Shown here one piece after another: positions 1 to 10,381 of a DNA stretch of 64,000 bases. The number at the start of each line of letters is the position of its first letter. Within the stretch, counting starts at the first letter, position 1. The stretch lies in contig SWBL01000244.1 of assembly GCA_024195585.1 (NCBI GenBank), forward strand, positions 1 to 64,000, in the 5' to 3' direction. The DNA is from Aureobasidium sp. EXF-3400. Its lineage: Eukaryota > Ascomycota > Dothideomycetes > Dothideales > Saccotheciaceae. Position numbers and translations under genes: made by a program. A model generated the notes under the pieces. That model was given only the letters and a program-made list of their open reading frames with translations, was not told the DNA's origin and ran no database searches.

Positions 1-294
1 CCTACGGTGTCTGCAAGGTCAACCTCGACACTGACCTCCAGTACGCCTACACTGAGGGTATCCGCGACTACATGGTCGGCAAGAAGGACTACCTCAGCAC
101 CCAGGTCGGCAACCCCGACGGTGCTGACAAGCCCAACAAGAAGGTAAGTTTTTTGCTTTTTCAAGCTTCTCAAGCTCTCGCTGACGAAATTCTAGTACTA
201 CGACCCTCGCGTCTGGGTTCGCGAAGGCGAGAAGACCATGTCCAAGCGTGTCGCTGTCGCCCTCAAGGACTTCAACACTGCCAACCAGCTTTAA
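1..294 (+). CDS. fba1: Fructose-bisphosphate aldolase, class II (3' end)
   Basis: This is the C-terminal end of the zinc-dependent class II aldolase of glycolysis and gluconeogenesis, which splits fructose-1,6-bisphosphate into dihydroxyacetone phosphate and glyceraldehyde-3-phosphate in the cytosol. The reading frame is open from base 3 (YGVCKVNLDTDLQYAYT, then DYMVGKKDYL), crosses a 52-nt intron at 144-195 (GTAAGT...CTAG, phase 0) and continues as YYDPRVWVREGE to KDFNTANQL and TAA at 292-294. The NLDTD and QVGNP-type segments and the last-exon sequence match fungal Fba1 closely. The 5' part lies outside the window, so the gene is partial here but not broken. Confidence 0.95.
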
Positions 295-2002
295 ATCATC
301 CTATCAACATTTTGATGATGATTTACGAAGAAAGACACAACCTGCCTATTGGAACGTGATGGAGGTCAATCGCCTCATCACCACGTAAAACAGGGATGTT
401 TTCTTAATACTTTATGGGTTTATGAATGTTACTTCCAGGTATCTTTGTTGAGAGTAGCCTGTAGAAAGACAAAAATTTGTTGTACATATTTGTTCATCTC
501 GTTTCTTCTCGCCACATGTTCCGTTTGTCCTACTCGAGTGTTGATTCAGTAAACGATTAAACCAAGATACTCAACAGATAGCATCCAGGGAGTAATCGAT
601 GATCTGGAGCCAGCGAAAATTCATTTCTTGTTGACCAGATCGGCATGAAGTCATTTGTCAGGGTCTTCGGCTGCGGAGTCACGGCCCGAGATACCGGTCA
701 TCATGCTCTTCCATCATGACCAAGATTCATCATGTCGGTAAATGATCATGACTTCTTATCATGACCTGCTATCATGCTGCTCTCATGTAGATTGTATTGG
801 CGTTTATCATGGCTCTACAATTCTTACCATGTTCTTATATAGAGTATCAAGATGTTGACGGTTTGGTGGCTATAATCAGGCGGCAGGGGACTATCTCCAG
901 GAAACCTACTTCTTTGCTTTATGGTATGGTTCCAAATATCCTAACCCCGCTAATCGGTGTTGTAAGAATGCTTAGCTCTGTTGGCTGCGAACCAAATCAC
1001 TACGACCACGAGAGTACTGAAAACAACTCAGATTGATACAAAGTAGTTACTTGGTCGTGTGTTTGATGTGTCGAGCAGGGTCATCCTCTTAGCATTCGGA
1101 CTCTGCGATGTCAACATCTGACTTCTATATCTCTAGTCAAGCACATTTGTAATTCATTACAACATACTCCTACTATTACTACCAGAAACCTAGAAGATTT
1201 GATCCAAGAACTGATAGTCAAAGTATTCTCTAGATTCATAGCATTGGACCTAGTCATGGTTCCGAAAGGTTTCCAACAAAAGAACGAATACAAAGACAAA
1301 GTTTAAGAGATTAGTCTTGTTTCAGAAAGCGATGTGGTCAAGAAGAACGTCTTGTTAATAAGACCATTATCCGTGTCTGCTAACCATTGAGATACATCAC
1401 CGTTAGAAGAGAACAAATAGATATATCTCCAAGAAAAGTGCAAAGAAATAACCACGAGCCATGAGAATGAATCTGAAGCAGCTTGATAGTCACCAATTGA
1501 GGAATGTAGAAGTCATTGCAGATATTCTGAATGCTCCTTAAGAATCTTACTATTGACAACACAGCCAATTCATTCGCTTGAGAAGGAGCAACCTTGGACT
1601 CAGTGCTTTGAGTTCCAGATCTACGAGAATAAATGTACAAAGTCTGGGTTACAAGGGGTCGGGATTGAGCTTGTTCGATGAGGGAGTTAAGACGGTCAAC
1701 AGATACAACAGTTAGAACAATCATGGCCCACAAAGGTACACAGAAAAGAGCGAGCATTGTGATATTGAAACATTGAGAGAAGCTGGAAAAGAAAACACAG
1801 TCACGATGAAGCACGCCTGGCACAAGGTAAGGATCTGGATATATCTGGATTGATGTCTTATCAAGATTGTCGAATTAACCGCTGCTTTTGATCAACTGTC
1901 CTCACTTGACTGCCTTCTTATTTCCCAATGATCGTCGTCGCTCGGTGCCCGAAGAGCCGCGAGTGCTGCTACCGTGCTCGCTGGAGTGCTGTAGAAATGC
2001 CA
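295..2002. other. Intergenic, no supported gene
   Basis: This holds the 3' flank of the aldolase gene and then AT-rich DNA. The longest open frame is on the minus strand (ATG at 1757, stop near 1380, about 125 codons) with two hydrophobic stretches. It has no recognisable domain and no splice or promoter support, so I do not call it a gene. A cluster of TCATG words is listed separately. Confidence 0.6.
690..815. repeat. Cluster of TCATG / ATCATGA words
   Basis: About eight TCATG words occur within roughly 110 bp, several as ATCATGAC or GATCATGA. The spacing is irregular, so this is not a simple tandem repeat. It could be a regulatory cluster or a chance low-complexity patch. Confidence 0.4.
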
Positions 2003-2239
2003 TTAGTCACTCTCTGGTTGCAGTGATGATGTGAATGTACATACGGCCAGGTACTCTGCGTCACTGTTATCAACGGCGTGCTTCAGATGACCAGGCTTGA
2101 CGTTCTGAATCTCGGGGATGCACTTTAAGCAGGTAGCGTCGTCACCCTTGCGACGCTGGCTGGCAGAGAACTCGTAGATGCCACGAATCTTGCCGCAGCC
2201 TGCGCACTCGAGCTCAACTTTCTGGTTAGGTTGAGGCAT
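2003..2239 (-). CDS. Small Stc1-domain protein
   Basis: This single-exon gene encodes 78 aa that consist almost entirely of an Stc1-type zinc-finger domain. Two CxxC pairs are visible (C12/C15 and C37/C40), with the family-typical GKIRGIYEFSASQR between them. In fission yeast Stc1 is a LIM-like adaptor linking RNAi to the Clr4 methyltransferase complex. Many filamentous ascomycetes carry proteins with this domain whose role is unknown, so a heterochromatin role here is inference. The ATG at 2239 sits just before the conserved domain and the upstream DNA reads as a 5' UTR rich in short tracts. The protein is much shorter than S. pombe Stc1 and lacks its C-terminal extension. Confidence 0.75.
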   Translation of the reverse strand: MPQPNQKVELECAGCGKIRGIYEFSASQRRKGDDATCLKCIPEIQNVKPGHLKHAVDNSDAEYLAVCTFTSSLQPESD

Positions 2240-2856
2240 GATAGGGGTGTGGATGTCGTTGTGAGGATGGGTGCGGTGTCTGAGTTGTTGACGAGAGGTG
2301 GAAGGTAGGAGTGGATGGTTGTTGTAAAGAGAAGTCGTGGATGGATCCCGTTGATGTTGACGAGGTAGGAAGGAAGGAAGAAAGGGCAGAGGTGGAAAGA
2401 AGCTTATATAGCTGGCTTTGGCGATCCTCCGATAGCAATGTGAGTGATTGACGAAGCTCGGCAGTGAGGATGATGGGAAGGACGGTGAGATCGTTGCTTG
2501 TTCAATGATAAGATGAGCAGGTGACTGGCACCTGCCTTCCGATGTGAATTCTGGTTTTCAAAGCTCCACGGATGCGCTTTCCCAAAGTTTTAAGCTTTTG
2601 CACTGTCCTCATCGATCATACGATTCGGTACTGAGACTGATCATGGAATCCTGAATGGACTATACTGATGGCAGATTGTGATAAGTGAATTTCTCTTTTG
2701 TGCCGGATTGACGATCTAGTCTACTTCATCTCAGTTGTCAACCAGTAATGAACTGATACCGCTTTGGGCTGCTTACTACTCTTGCAAAGTGATTCACAAA
2801 TGGCATAAGACTTCATTGTATTACTGTTGTCATGAGGACCGTTCGGTCTCAGTCTA
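2240..2856. other. Intergenic (Stc1 promoter, 3' flank of transporter)
   Basis: No gene is supported. It should hold the promoter and 5' UTR of the minus-strand Stc1 gene at its left end and the 3' end of the minus-strand transporter at its right end. Confidence 0.5.
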
Positions 2857-4385
2857 TCAGGAGTCGTACGTGAGATAACGTTGCACGATGATGAAAGTGA
2901 TGATAAGAAGCCCACCACAAGTCAAGAACACATTATTGCGATGTCGGTCGCCTGTATCATGTTAGCAAGGATACTTCAGACATGGAATCTGCATCTCATA
3001 CCTTCTTCAGCAAGACTATGTGCTGTGATGACAAAAAGATTCAGTGGCAGTCTAAGGATGCCGTATATTCTACCGCGACTGCCATCTTGGATCAATCTGC
3101 CCTTCAACGACGCCATACTCGGGAAGTATGCACCTACGCACGCCTCAAATAGACAGAAGGCCCAGAAGACCAATGCCTCGCTCTTGAGCAGGATGCTGGA
3201 GAGAAAACAGATGCTTGCGCTGGTCAAGACAATCTTGAGGATACAGTGTGCTTTGTCATGAGATGGCGGGAGAAGAGTAAAAACGATGGAGCCCACCATC
3301 ATAGAACACATGTAGGAGCTGAAGACTACACCAAAGGGAAGTGTATCGGTGAAGCCAACGGCAGCATGGATAGTGGACAGAGCCGCTGACCAGAAGAAGA
3401 CGAACATGTACATGCTCCCTTCAAAGAAGCAGGACGCGAGACCGACTGATATGATCTTTGGGTCTACATAGTGTCAGCCTTCGTGATATCTGAGTGGTTT
3501 TTGAATATTTCGGTACCAAAGAGGATGCTGCTGAGATCAATGGACTCGCCAGCTTTATCTCTGCTACTTGCATTGTCTCCATAATTTTCATTCTAGGCCT
3601 GTCAATATAGTCTCGGATTTGCCCCTGGTAGCAACTTACCCAACGCTTTGATATGAAGATGAATGCTAGTACCAAGCAAACCACGCTAGCCATGAAAGGA
3701 CTCGTCTTTGAATTCAGCGATTTGACCAGGAAATCACCAACCACACCAGAGACGATCGCAACAACGCTACTGAGCGTGGTCATCTTGCCAAACATGCTTC
3801 CCAGGCTTAGTCCGTAGGCATCCAACGCTTGATCATGATACTCAGCAATCATCCAAGTCTCGAAGACACTATACAGTAGTGTCGTGCTGATACCACCGCA
3901 AGCTCTACCGGCAAACAAGACGAGTAAGTCGTCAGAGAGCATGGTAAAGCAGCCGATCGAGTAGATGACACAATACAATAGACATGCGTTTCGACGACCA
4001 TATTTGTCAGCCAACTGACCAACGAACGAGGCACTCAGGGCACCTGCAACAAATCCACTTGCGTAGAGGGCAGCAACTGTAGTTTCTGGCAGATGCTTGT
4101 GATACTTGTAGAGAGCATAAATATGAGGTCCCTTTCCAGAAGTCAGCTGAAATCATAATACTGAATGGGATTTGTTCTTACCTGAAGCCAGTCGGCTGCG
4201 CAGACCAGCGCATATGCTGGAAAGAAAGATCTCTTGAATCTCTTGATTGCATCCTGACCAAGTGCACTTTTCATTCCACTCTCCGCCTCTGCCGCCGAGT
4301 TTTGTTTGTCGCATTGATGCTGTCGATAGAGCAAGTAAGTGCTGACTGCAGCCAGCGCAGCCAGATTGGTCTCGTAAAAACCCAT
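2857..4385 (-). CDS. MFS transporter, MOT2/MFSD5 (molybdate-anion type)
   Basis: This is a 442-aa major facilitator of the MFS_5 family, the group of algal MOT2 and animal MFSD5 to which molybdate transport is ascribed. The exons are 4385-4182, 4131-3640, 3592-3517, 3463-3002 and 2951-2857, and all phases join without a break. Family landmarks are FYETNLAAL at the N-terminus, ADWLQGPHIYALY across the first splice, LADKYGRR in the loop after TM2, WNENYGDN across the second, ILFDPKIISVGLASCFFEGSMYMFVFFW across the third, and EEGDRHRNNVFLTCGG near the C-terminus. The substrate is inferred from the family. The start at 4385 is the first in-frame ATG that leaves the conserved N-terminus complete. 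It is divergent from the methyltransferase gene across a 390-bp gap. Confidence 0.85.
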
Positions 4386-4775
4386 TGCGAGACTGTGGTT
4401 GCCGGAACACGTCAAAATGCAGCGCTCTCACTACACATGGTGTTCCCAAGAATCTAAATGTTTTGACCTATGTTCGGTCAGCATTTCTCAAAAGCGCGGT
4501 CCGTGATGTTTGTCCTACGGGCCGACGATGAGGAATTCTAGCGGAAGTTGCGACCGTGAGTCTAGAAGCAGCTTTGATGCTGATAGGAGAGATAATGGCA
4601 CGAGTTCGCGACCTCATGGCTTTGACGCAAGGGATGAAGTTCGAACGACGCCAGGGCTGAGGTTCGATACATATCTCAGCACAATCTAATTCCTGGCTGC
4701 ATGGGCCCCGAGTGGGATATTAGCTCACGTCGATTGCACCTACCTCAGTGCGACAGCTTTTCGCATTAAAACGTC
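4386..4775. promoter_or_regulatory. Divergent intergenic region, transporter / methyltransferase
   Basis: This 390-bp gap separates two divergently transcribed genes and must hold both promoters. No further gene and no clear known motif was recognised. Confidence 0.5.
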
Positions 4776-5646
4776 ATGGCTGCTCATACTTCTCACCGAT
4801 TGCCAATCGTTCTGGGTGTAATCGCATCGCTGCTTTTCATCATTGCGGCGTTTCATCAGCGTGGAGGCGTGCCAAACGCAAAGAAGCTCTGGCGGTATGA
4901 ATAAGACCATGGATAAGAATCCATTCCCCTCACTGACAGGCAATTTCAGTCGACCAAACTTCTACGAAGTCGCTTCCAAGTATGGAACAGACAAAGTCAC
5001 AGCCCACAGCTACCACCACATGTATGAAAAGTACTTGCCTGCGTTCCGAATGAAGCGCATCAAGATGCTCGAGATTGGCCTTGGCTGTGACATGGGTTAT
5101 GGTCCTGGAGCGTCCTACAACTTGTGGCTCGAATACTTCCCCTATGTGGATCTCTATTTCATCGAGTATGACGAACGCTGCGCAAGGAAATGGGCTCGCA
5201 AGACAAGTGGAGCGACCATATTCACAGGAGACCAAGCGGACGAAGCATTCCTCGAAGAGTTCATCACAGACAGTGGTGGCGACTTCGACATCATCATCGA
5301 TGACGGTGGCCACACGATGGACCAGCAAATCAAGAGTCTCGAGCATCTTTGGAAAACAGTCAAGCCCGGTGGTTACTACTTCTGCGAAGACATGCAGACT
5401 AGTTATTGGGACAGTCATGGAGGTGGACCAACTGCGTCCAAGGAGAATGGGAACCAAACGTTTGTTCAGCTGGTCAATGAGATGGTTGAAGACATGAACT
5501 CAGGCGGGGGAAGAGTACAGTTCGACGGTGCTGGAGAAGTTCTGGGTATTGATTGTATGGCAGAGGTGTGTGGGTTTTGGAAGAGACCAGAAGGACCAGA
5601 TAAGCCTGCGAAGGCAGACAAGCCTGTAAAGGGTGGCGTGAGATGA
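4776..5646 (+). CDS. Membrane-anchored SAM methyltransferase, macrocin O-methyltransferase-like
   Basis: Two exons (4776-4894 and 4950-5646) encode 271 aa. Exon 1 gives MAAHTSHRLP followed by a hydrophobic segment of about 19 residues (roughly 11-28), a likely type II signal anchor. The 55-nt intron joins in phase 2 to RPNFYEVASKYGTDK. The body is a class I methyltransferase: motif I LEIGLGCDMG (about residues 80-89), acidic strand end FIEYDE, and DIIIDDGGHTMDQQ, the pattern seen in macrocin/MycE-type sugar O-methyltransferases. Such fungal proteins are mostly uncharacterised, and a sugar or glycan acceptor in the secretory pathway is inference. Reading from the ATG at 4843 inside exon 1 in another frame would give a longer soluble N-terminus without family support; the spliced start restores an anchor. 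Confidence 0.78.
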
Positions 5647-7253
5647 TCTCAGACAATTGCAATTGAAGTTTCTTCCGCTCGAAATGTTTTCCTAGTTGCC
5701 TAGGCATAGATTGATCGTGTGGCTGTTGAAATCGTTGAGCAATTTCAGCGGATGACATGCCATGCAGGCCTGCATGATTGATGTGTCTTGAACAAAAATT
5801 CCGGACCAAAGCTTCTATCATCGTGCGCTCTGTATTGCTACTGATGCTCAATTGATTTCCACTTTATGGTTCCCGACTCCACAAATGGCGACGTTCCGGT
5901 GACTACATACGAACTGCCCCGAAAGACAGCCGCAGCGTATAACCTTTCCGCTGGGCGAGGTGACTGTGAGTTCCTAGGCCACTCACTCGCTAAGCGTTGT
6001 TGCGAGTGACTGTAGGCATACCCCCTCTGCAGTGAAAGTTGGCTCCGCAACTTTCACTTTCCCCCTAGGCCACGAGGATTCACATCAGAACTGATTCAGC
6101 GAAAGGGCTCACTTGTGATGTACCGAAAGGAGCCCAATTCTTACCAAACAGACGACGCTATCGAGAATCGAACATGCGACCTTGAGGCCACCAATCACGC
6201 AGCAATGCTCAGCTTGGATGACTTGACCCGGGCACGGCCAAGACAATCCCTTTTGATCATTGCCACTCGGCCAAGCCACACATTCGGTCGATGGCGGGTG
6301 CGACGGCGAGGTCGACATACGTAGTTAGAGATGAGCAGCCCTGAGGTGACTGAAGTAAAGTAAGTTGCTCTTGATGTTTGACAGCCGTGTCTAGACGGGT
6401 GTCTTCTCTACCCATGTGTACATGCATAGCACAGAGCCATATCGTCGAGATGGAGACAACCTACAGCATGACATGTGAGCCAGCGTGTACGCAATGCTGT
6501 CATGCCCTATCATCCGTACTCGCATCAACCATAGGTTAACACGAAACAGTTTCCGTACCAATGGACATTACAAGAAAGTAAACTGCAAATCTTGCACGCT
6601 TGACAGTGTCCAATGCATTCTCTTGTGTAAACAGACTTGATAAACACCCTTGATTCGTAGAAGTAGAATGCATCCATGCTCTTTCTTGATACAAGCAAAC
6701 AAAGAAACGCACTTACCGCTATGGTGTCAGTACCGGTTTCTAACCCACCCCAACTGTGTAGAGACAAACCCATGCAGCGAGTCGACATGTAGACTTGTAG
6801 AGTATTAGGACATGAGTGGAAAGATGATGTGAAGTCAGGAAGGCCGTAGAGAGATCTGGGGAAAGAGGTAGCCTCAAGCAAGGCCAACACATCTGACACA
6901 AACCATCACAATATGAGATCTGATATGAATGTGTCTACAAGTAGCTCGATACATTTGTCAATGGGCTGGATGATGGACACACTGAATTCAGAAGTTAGAG
7001 TCATGAAGAGATGGTTGTTGCATTGCATCGACAGCAAGCCATGACTTTTGACCACGACCTTCGCCAAAAGCTTCCATCACGAATCGCAGCTTCCTCGATT
7101 ACGTAGAGACCATGGCAAAGAAAAAATAACCCGCCTGGCCCAACTCAATTAATTGCCCAACATCAACACCAATCGCATTTGTGAATATTCCAGGAGACTC
7201 GTTCGCCACTTCTCAACCTCTCCAACAGAAATCCCGCGACAAACATCGACACA
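5647..7253. other. Intergenic, no supported gene
   Basis: No open frame here shows a domain or a spliceable structure. It includes two adjacent stem-loops (5983-6058) and the promoter of RRP42 at its right end. Confidence 0.55.
5983..6058. repeat. Two adjacent inverted repeats
   Basis: The first has 8-bp arms at 5983-5990 and 6002-6009 (TCACTCGC / GCGAGTGA) around an 11-nt loop. The second has 11-bp perfect arms at 6031-6041 and 6048-6058 (AGTGAAAGTTG / CAACTTTCACT) around a 6-nt loop. They lie about 340 bp past the methyltransferase stop and may be a structured RNA element, protein sites or chance. Confidence 0.6.
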
Positions 7254-8374
7254 ATGGCGCCGACAAGCGCAAACCTCTCACCAGCCGAGCTGAGCTACCT
7301 ACACAAGTCCCTGTCGCAAACACCGCCAATTCGCCCCGATGGCCGCAGTCCTACCCAGTTCCGACCTCTGATCGCCGAATCTGAAATCCTGCCCTCAGCA
7401 AACGGTTCCGCGCGCATTTGTTTCGCTGATGGTACCGAAGCAGTAGTTGGCATCAAGGCCGAAGTAGAAAAGAGTGCTGGATATGGTCGTGACTATGCTG
7501 GCGAGACGGAAAAAGACAGTGGCCTAGGTACCGCAGGAGGGGCTGAGATTGAGATGGGAGGAATGGGTCAGGGAGACGAGGGCAAGAATGGAAGGGACAC
7601 TTGGATCGAGGTGCAGATTGAGATGCCTGGTTACAGAGACGACGATGCGCTGCCTGTCTTTTTGGGCGCCATGCTGCGCGAAAGTCTGCTGGCTACCCAA
7701 GTGCTGAAGGATCGCTTGTACATCAACCGTCGCTTCCACTGGCGCCTGTACATTGATGTGAGACAAAGTCCCTGGTCTACTTGTCGCAAGAATATAGTTG
7801 CTGACCTATTCTACAGATTCTACTACTCTCCGCACCGCTATCATATCCTCTGCCCCTCCTCTCGCTAACAACACACCTCGCCCTCCAACACACAAACCTG
7901 CCAGCCCTCATCTCAGAACAAGACGAAGACCCTCTTTTCAACGACGACTGGGACGCTGCCGTACCCCTCTACCCCTCAGGCCAGAAGCCTCCCGTCACAC
8001 TACTTCTCGCCTCAATAGGCCCCAATATCCTGTTCGATCCCAGCGGCGACGAACTCGCAGTCGCAGATTCAGTCGTTGCCGTCAGCGTCGCTCCCGCAGC
8101 AGAGAAACAACTCGCCGTTATGGCCGTCAGAATGGTGGATCCGCCGTCAAGGTTGACAGGTGCAGGTACGCCTGATGTTCTCAACACTGCCACTGGAGGT
8201 GCTGCCCCGACAAAGGCAGAAGCTCTAGCAGTGAGGGAAACGGATAGTGGGGTCTGGAGACCACCCAGAGGTGGCGTGAGCCGTAGTCTTGTGGCTCGTA
8301 TGATCAAGATGGTTGTTGAGAAGGGCGGCGTCGGTGAAGAGATTCTTGAAGCCCTGGACAAGGTCGATACGTGA
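7254..8374 (+). CDS. RRP42: Exosome complex component Rrp42 (RNase PH fold)
   Basis: Rrp42 is one of the six RNase PH-like ring subunits of the RNA exosome, which processes and degrades RNA 3' to 5' in nucleus and cytoplasm. Exons 7254-7757 and 7817-8374 join in phase 0 over a 59-nt intron and give 353 aa. Diagnostic stretches are SPAELSYLHKSL, PPIRPDGRSPTQFRPL, NGSARICFADGTEAVVGIKAEVE, PGYRDDDALPVFL, LYINRRFHWRLYID, then ILLLSAPLSYPLPLLSLTTHLAL and SEQDEDPLFNDDWD. An insert rich in Gly, Glu and Lys (about residues 85-120) is larger than in yeast. The C-terminus is uncertain: GTGAGC at 8371 is a plausible donor which, with an acceptor ending at 8436, would add a 26-codon in-frame exon ending at 8521. 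Confidence 0.92.
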
Positions 8375-8718
8375 GCAATCTTCTTACCTACAGGTTGAAT
8401 GTTATCATGATCATTTCTGTGCCACAAACGGCACAGGTTCTATGAAGAAACCATCTTCGGTGTGCACCGAAGTGACACTGAGGGACTCAAAGCACCAAGC
8501 TTTCCAAGACGAGCCAAATAGGTGGTTCAAGGAGTCTCGAGAACAGCCTGGTTAGGTCGCTGGCTTTGCGATCATCATGCAAATGGAGACTTTGGGACAA
8601 CAGATCGATTGAAAGAGCAATTTACAGCTTGGAGGGTCAGAATAACACCTCCTGAAACAAGATATAGCGTTTCCCGCTCAGATGTATCCTTTCTCTATTT
8701 ACGACTCCACAGCCGTGC

Positions 8719-8754
8719 TCTCCTTCCTTCCTTTCTTCCTTTCTTCCTTCTCTC
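8719..8754. repeat. CT-rich simple-sequence tract
   Basis: A run of TTCC/CTTT words, purine-rich on the minus strand, lies just past the stop of the minus-strand coiled-coil gene and so falls in its 3' UTR. Confidence 0.8.
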
Positions 8755-8770
8755 ATCATTATTCAAATGT

Positions 8771-10381
8771 CTAACGTCTCACAATCTCGGTCACCCTGAT
8801 ATCCCTGCCTCTGCTCTTACTCCTCTCCTTACTCTTGCGTCTGACGAAAGCAAACTTTGGTCCCGAATCTTTGACCTTGTCGATAGTCAAAGAACCTTGA
8901 CGACGACGACGTGTATGTTCAAACAACACGTCTGTTTCGTACTTGTCAAGTTCGCGCAGGAGGATGATATAATCCGAGTTTGCCTGTTTCGAGCGTAGTC
9001 AGCATTTGCTTTAGAATGACGTGAGCAAGAGAAAAAGATGTTGACTCACACGATCCCATTCCCAAGGCACACGATAATGCTCCAAAGTCTCGATATCCAA
9101 GTACTTGCGATGAATGCGCGGGTACACGGGAACATGATGTTGAGGAAAGCCGACGGCTACAGCAGGAGGTGCATCAGGCAAGCTGGGAGGCGCCCCACCC
9201 ACCACAATGATATCGTCCTCGATATACACATCTCCCGCTTGTCTGTGTTTCTTCTTTTTCTTCTTTTCCTTTTCGGCTTTTTCTGGGTCGAGCGCGAGTT
9301 CTATGTCGTGTTGGGACCAGCCTGATTTTTCGAGGCGTGCTCGCATGGCAGAGTCGATGCGTGCTTGTTCTGCTTTCTTTGCCTTCTCTTCTGCTTCTTG
9401 TTTTTCTTTTTGCTCGCGGAGGAAGGCTTGATATTCTCTCTCTTTGGCTTCTTCTTTTTCTTTTTGTTTGCGCAAGGCGTCGCGGTATGCTCTTTCTTCT
9501 GCTTCTTCCTTTTCTCGTTGCTTGCGCAGGAAGTCGTCGTAGGCTTTGCGTTCGCGCTCTTGCTCTTCGCGGGCTTGCAATTCGAGTTTGAGTTTGAATG
9601 CTGCTTCGGCGTCTGCTGCTGCTTTTGCGTCGGCGGCGAGTTTGCGTTCGTGCTCGTCGATCACGCGGGCGCGCTCTGCTGCTACATCTTCCTCTTGCTT
9701 CTTGCGTTTTGCGGCTTCGCGTTCGGCTTCGAGTTCGAGCTTCAGCTTTAGAGCGGTGGCTTCTTCTTCACGGAGGCGTTTGGCATCTGCAGCTTTGGCT
9801 TCTTCTCTGCGGCGGTCAAGTTCGAATCGGGCCTTGAGAGCGGCGGTTTCTTCGTCGTGACGGCGTCGGGCTTCTGCTGCTGCTGCCTCGCGGCGTTGCT
9901 GTTCGAGATCCCAGCGAAGACGATCATCGGGCGAGCGACCACGAGAGTGAGAGCGATGACGATGTAGATGCATTCCAGCTAACTGTTCGGCGAGGAGTTG
10001 TTCGCCTAGACGTTGAGCTCGGAGGGCGTGGGGATCCATCATCGGAGGAGGCGCGGACTGCATCATTGGAATGTGCTGGTTGACGAACATGGGCGGTGGT
10101 GCCATCATGGGAACTTGTTGGAACTGTGGTGGAGGTGGCATGGGTGCAGGGGGCCTTGAGTCTGTTCGCTGGTCACTCTCCTGGGTGACGGGTATCTTGT
10201 TGTAGATGTGGATGTTGGTGGGATGAGGGACATTGTGGCCTTGCGAATGCGAGCGGTGCAGATTGGAGTATTGTGGCTCGGGTGTGAGGTGGCCGCTGTG
10301 TCGATGAGAGTGTCGATAGTGGCGCGTATGTGGTTGAGGATTAGAATCCCAGCGATCATACTCATATGAAGAATACTCCAT
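8771..10381 (-). CDS. Coiled-coil, Arg/Glu/Lys-rich protein of unknown function
   Basis: Exons 10381-9050 and 8983-8771 join in phase 0 across a 66-nt intron to give 514 aa. The N-terminal ~140 residues are disordered and rich in His, Ser, Pro and Met (RHYRHSHRHS, PPPMMDP). Residues ~150-350 form a long charged coiled coil with repeated blocks of the type DxLRKQREKEEAEER / FLREQKEKQEAEE. The C-terminus is ordered and fungal-conserved in style: HRKYLDIETLEHYRVPWEWDR, joined by the splice to ANSDYIILLRELDKYETDVLFEHTRRRR. I recognise the architecture as common in Pezizomycotina but know no function. Without the splice the frame would end in a short hydrophobic tail read from intron sequence. The 3' end converges with RRP42. 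Confidence 0.8.

Noticed and set aside
1380..1823. Minus-strand open frame of 147 codons with hydrophobic stretches
   Set aside because: The nominal start is GTG, the first ATG is at 1757, and there is no domain, splice or context support.
6140..6250. tRNA-like sequence on the minus strand (GTTCGATTC box)
   Set aside because: The B-box-like word is present, but the T stem does not pair (only two of five) and no acceptor stem forms, so at most it is a chance match or a very old relic.
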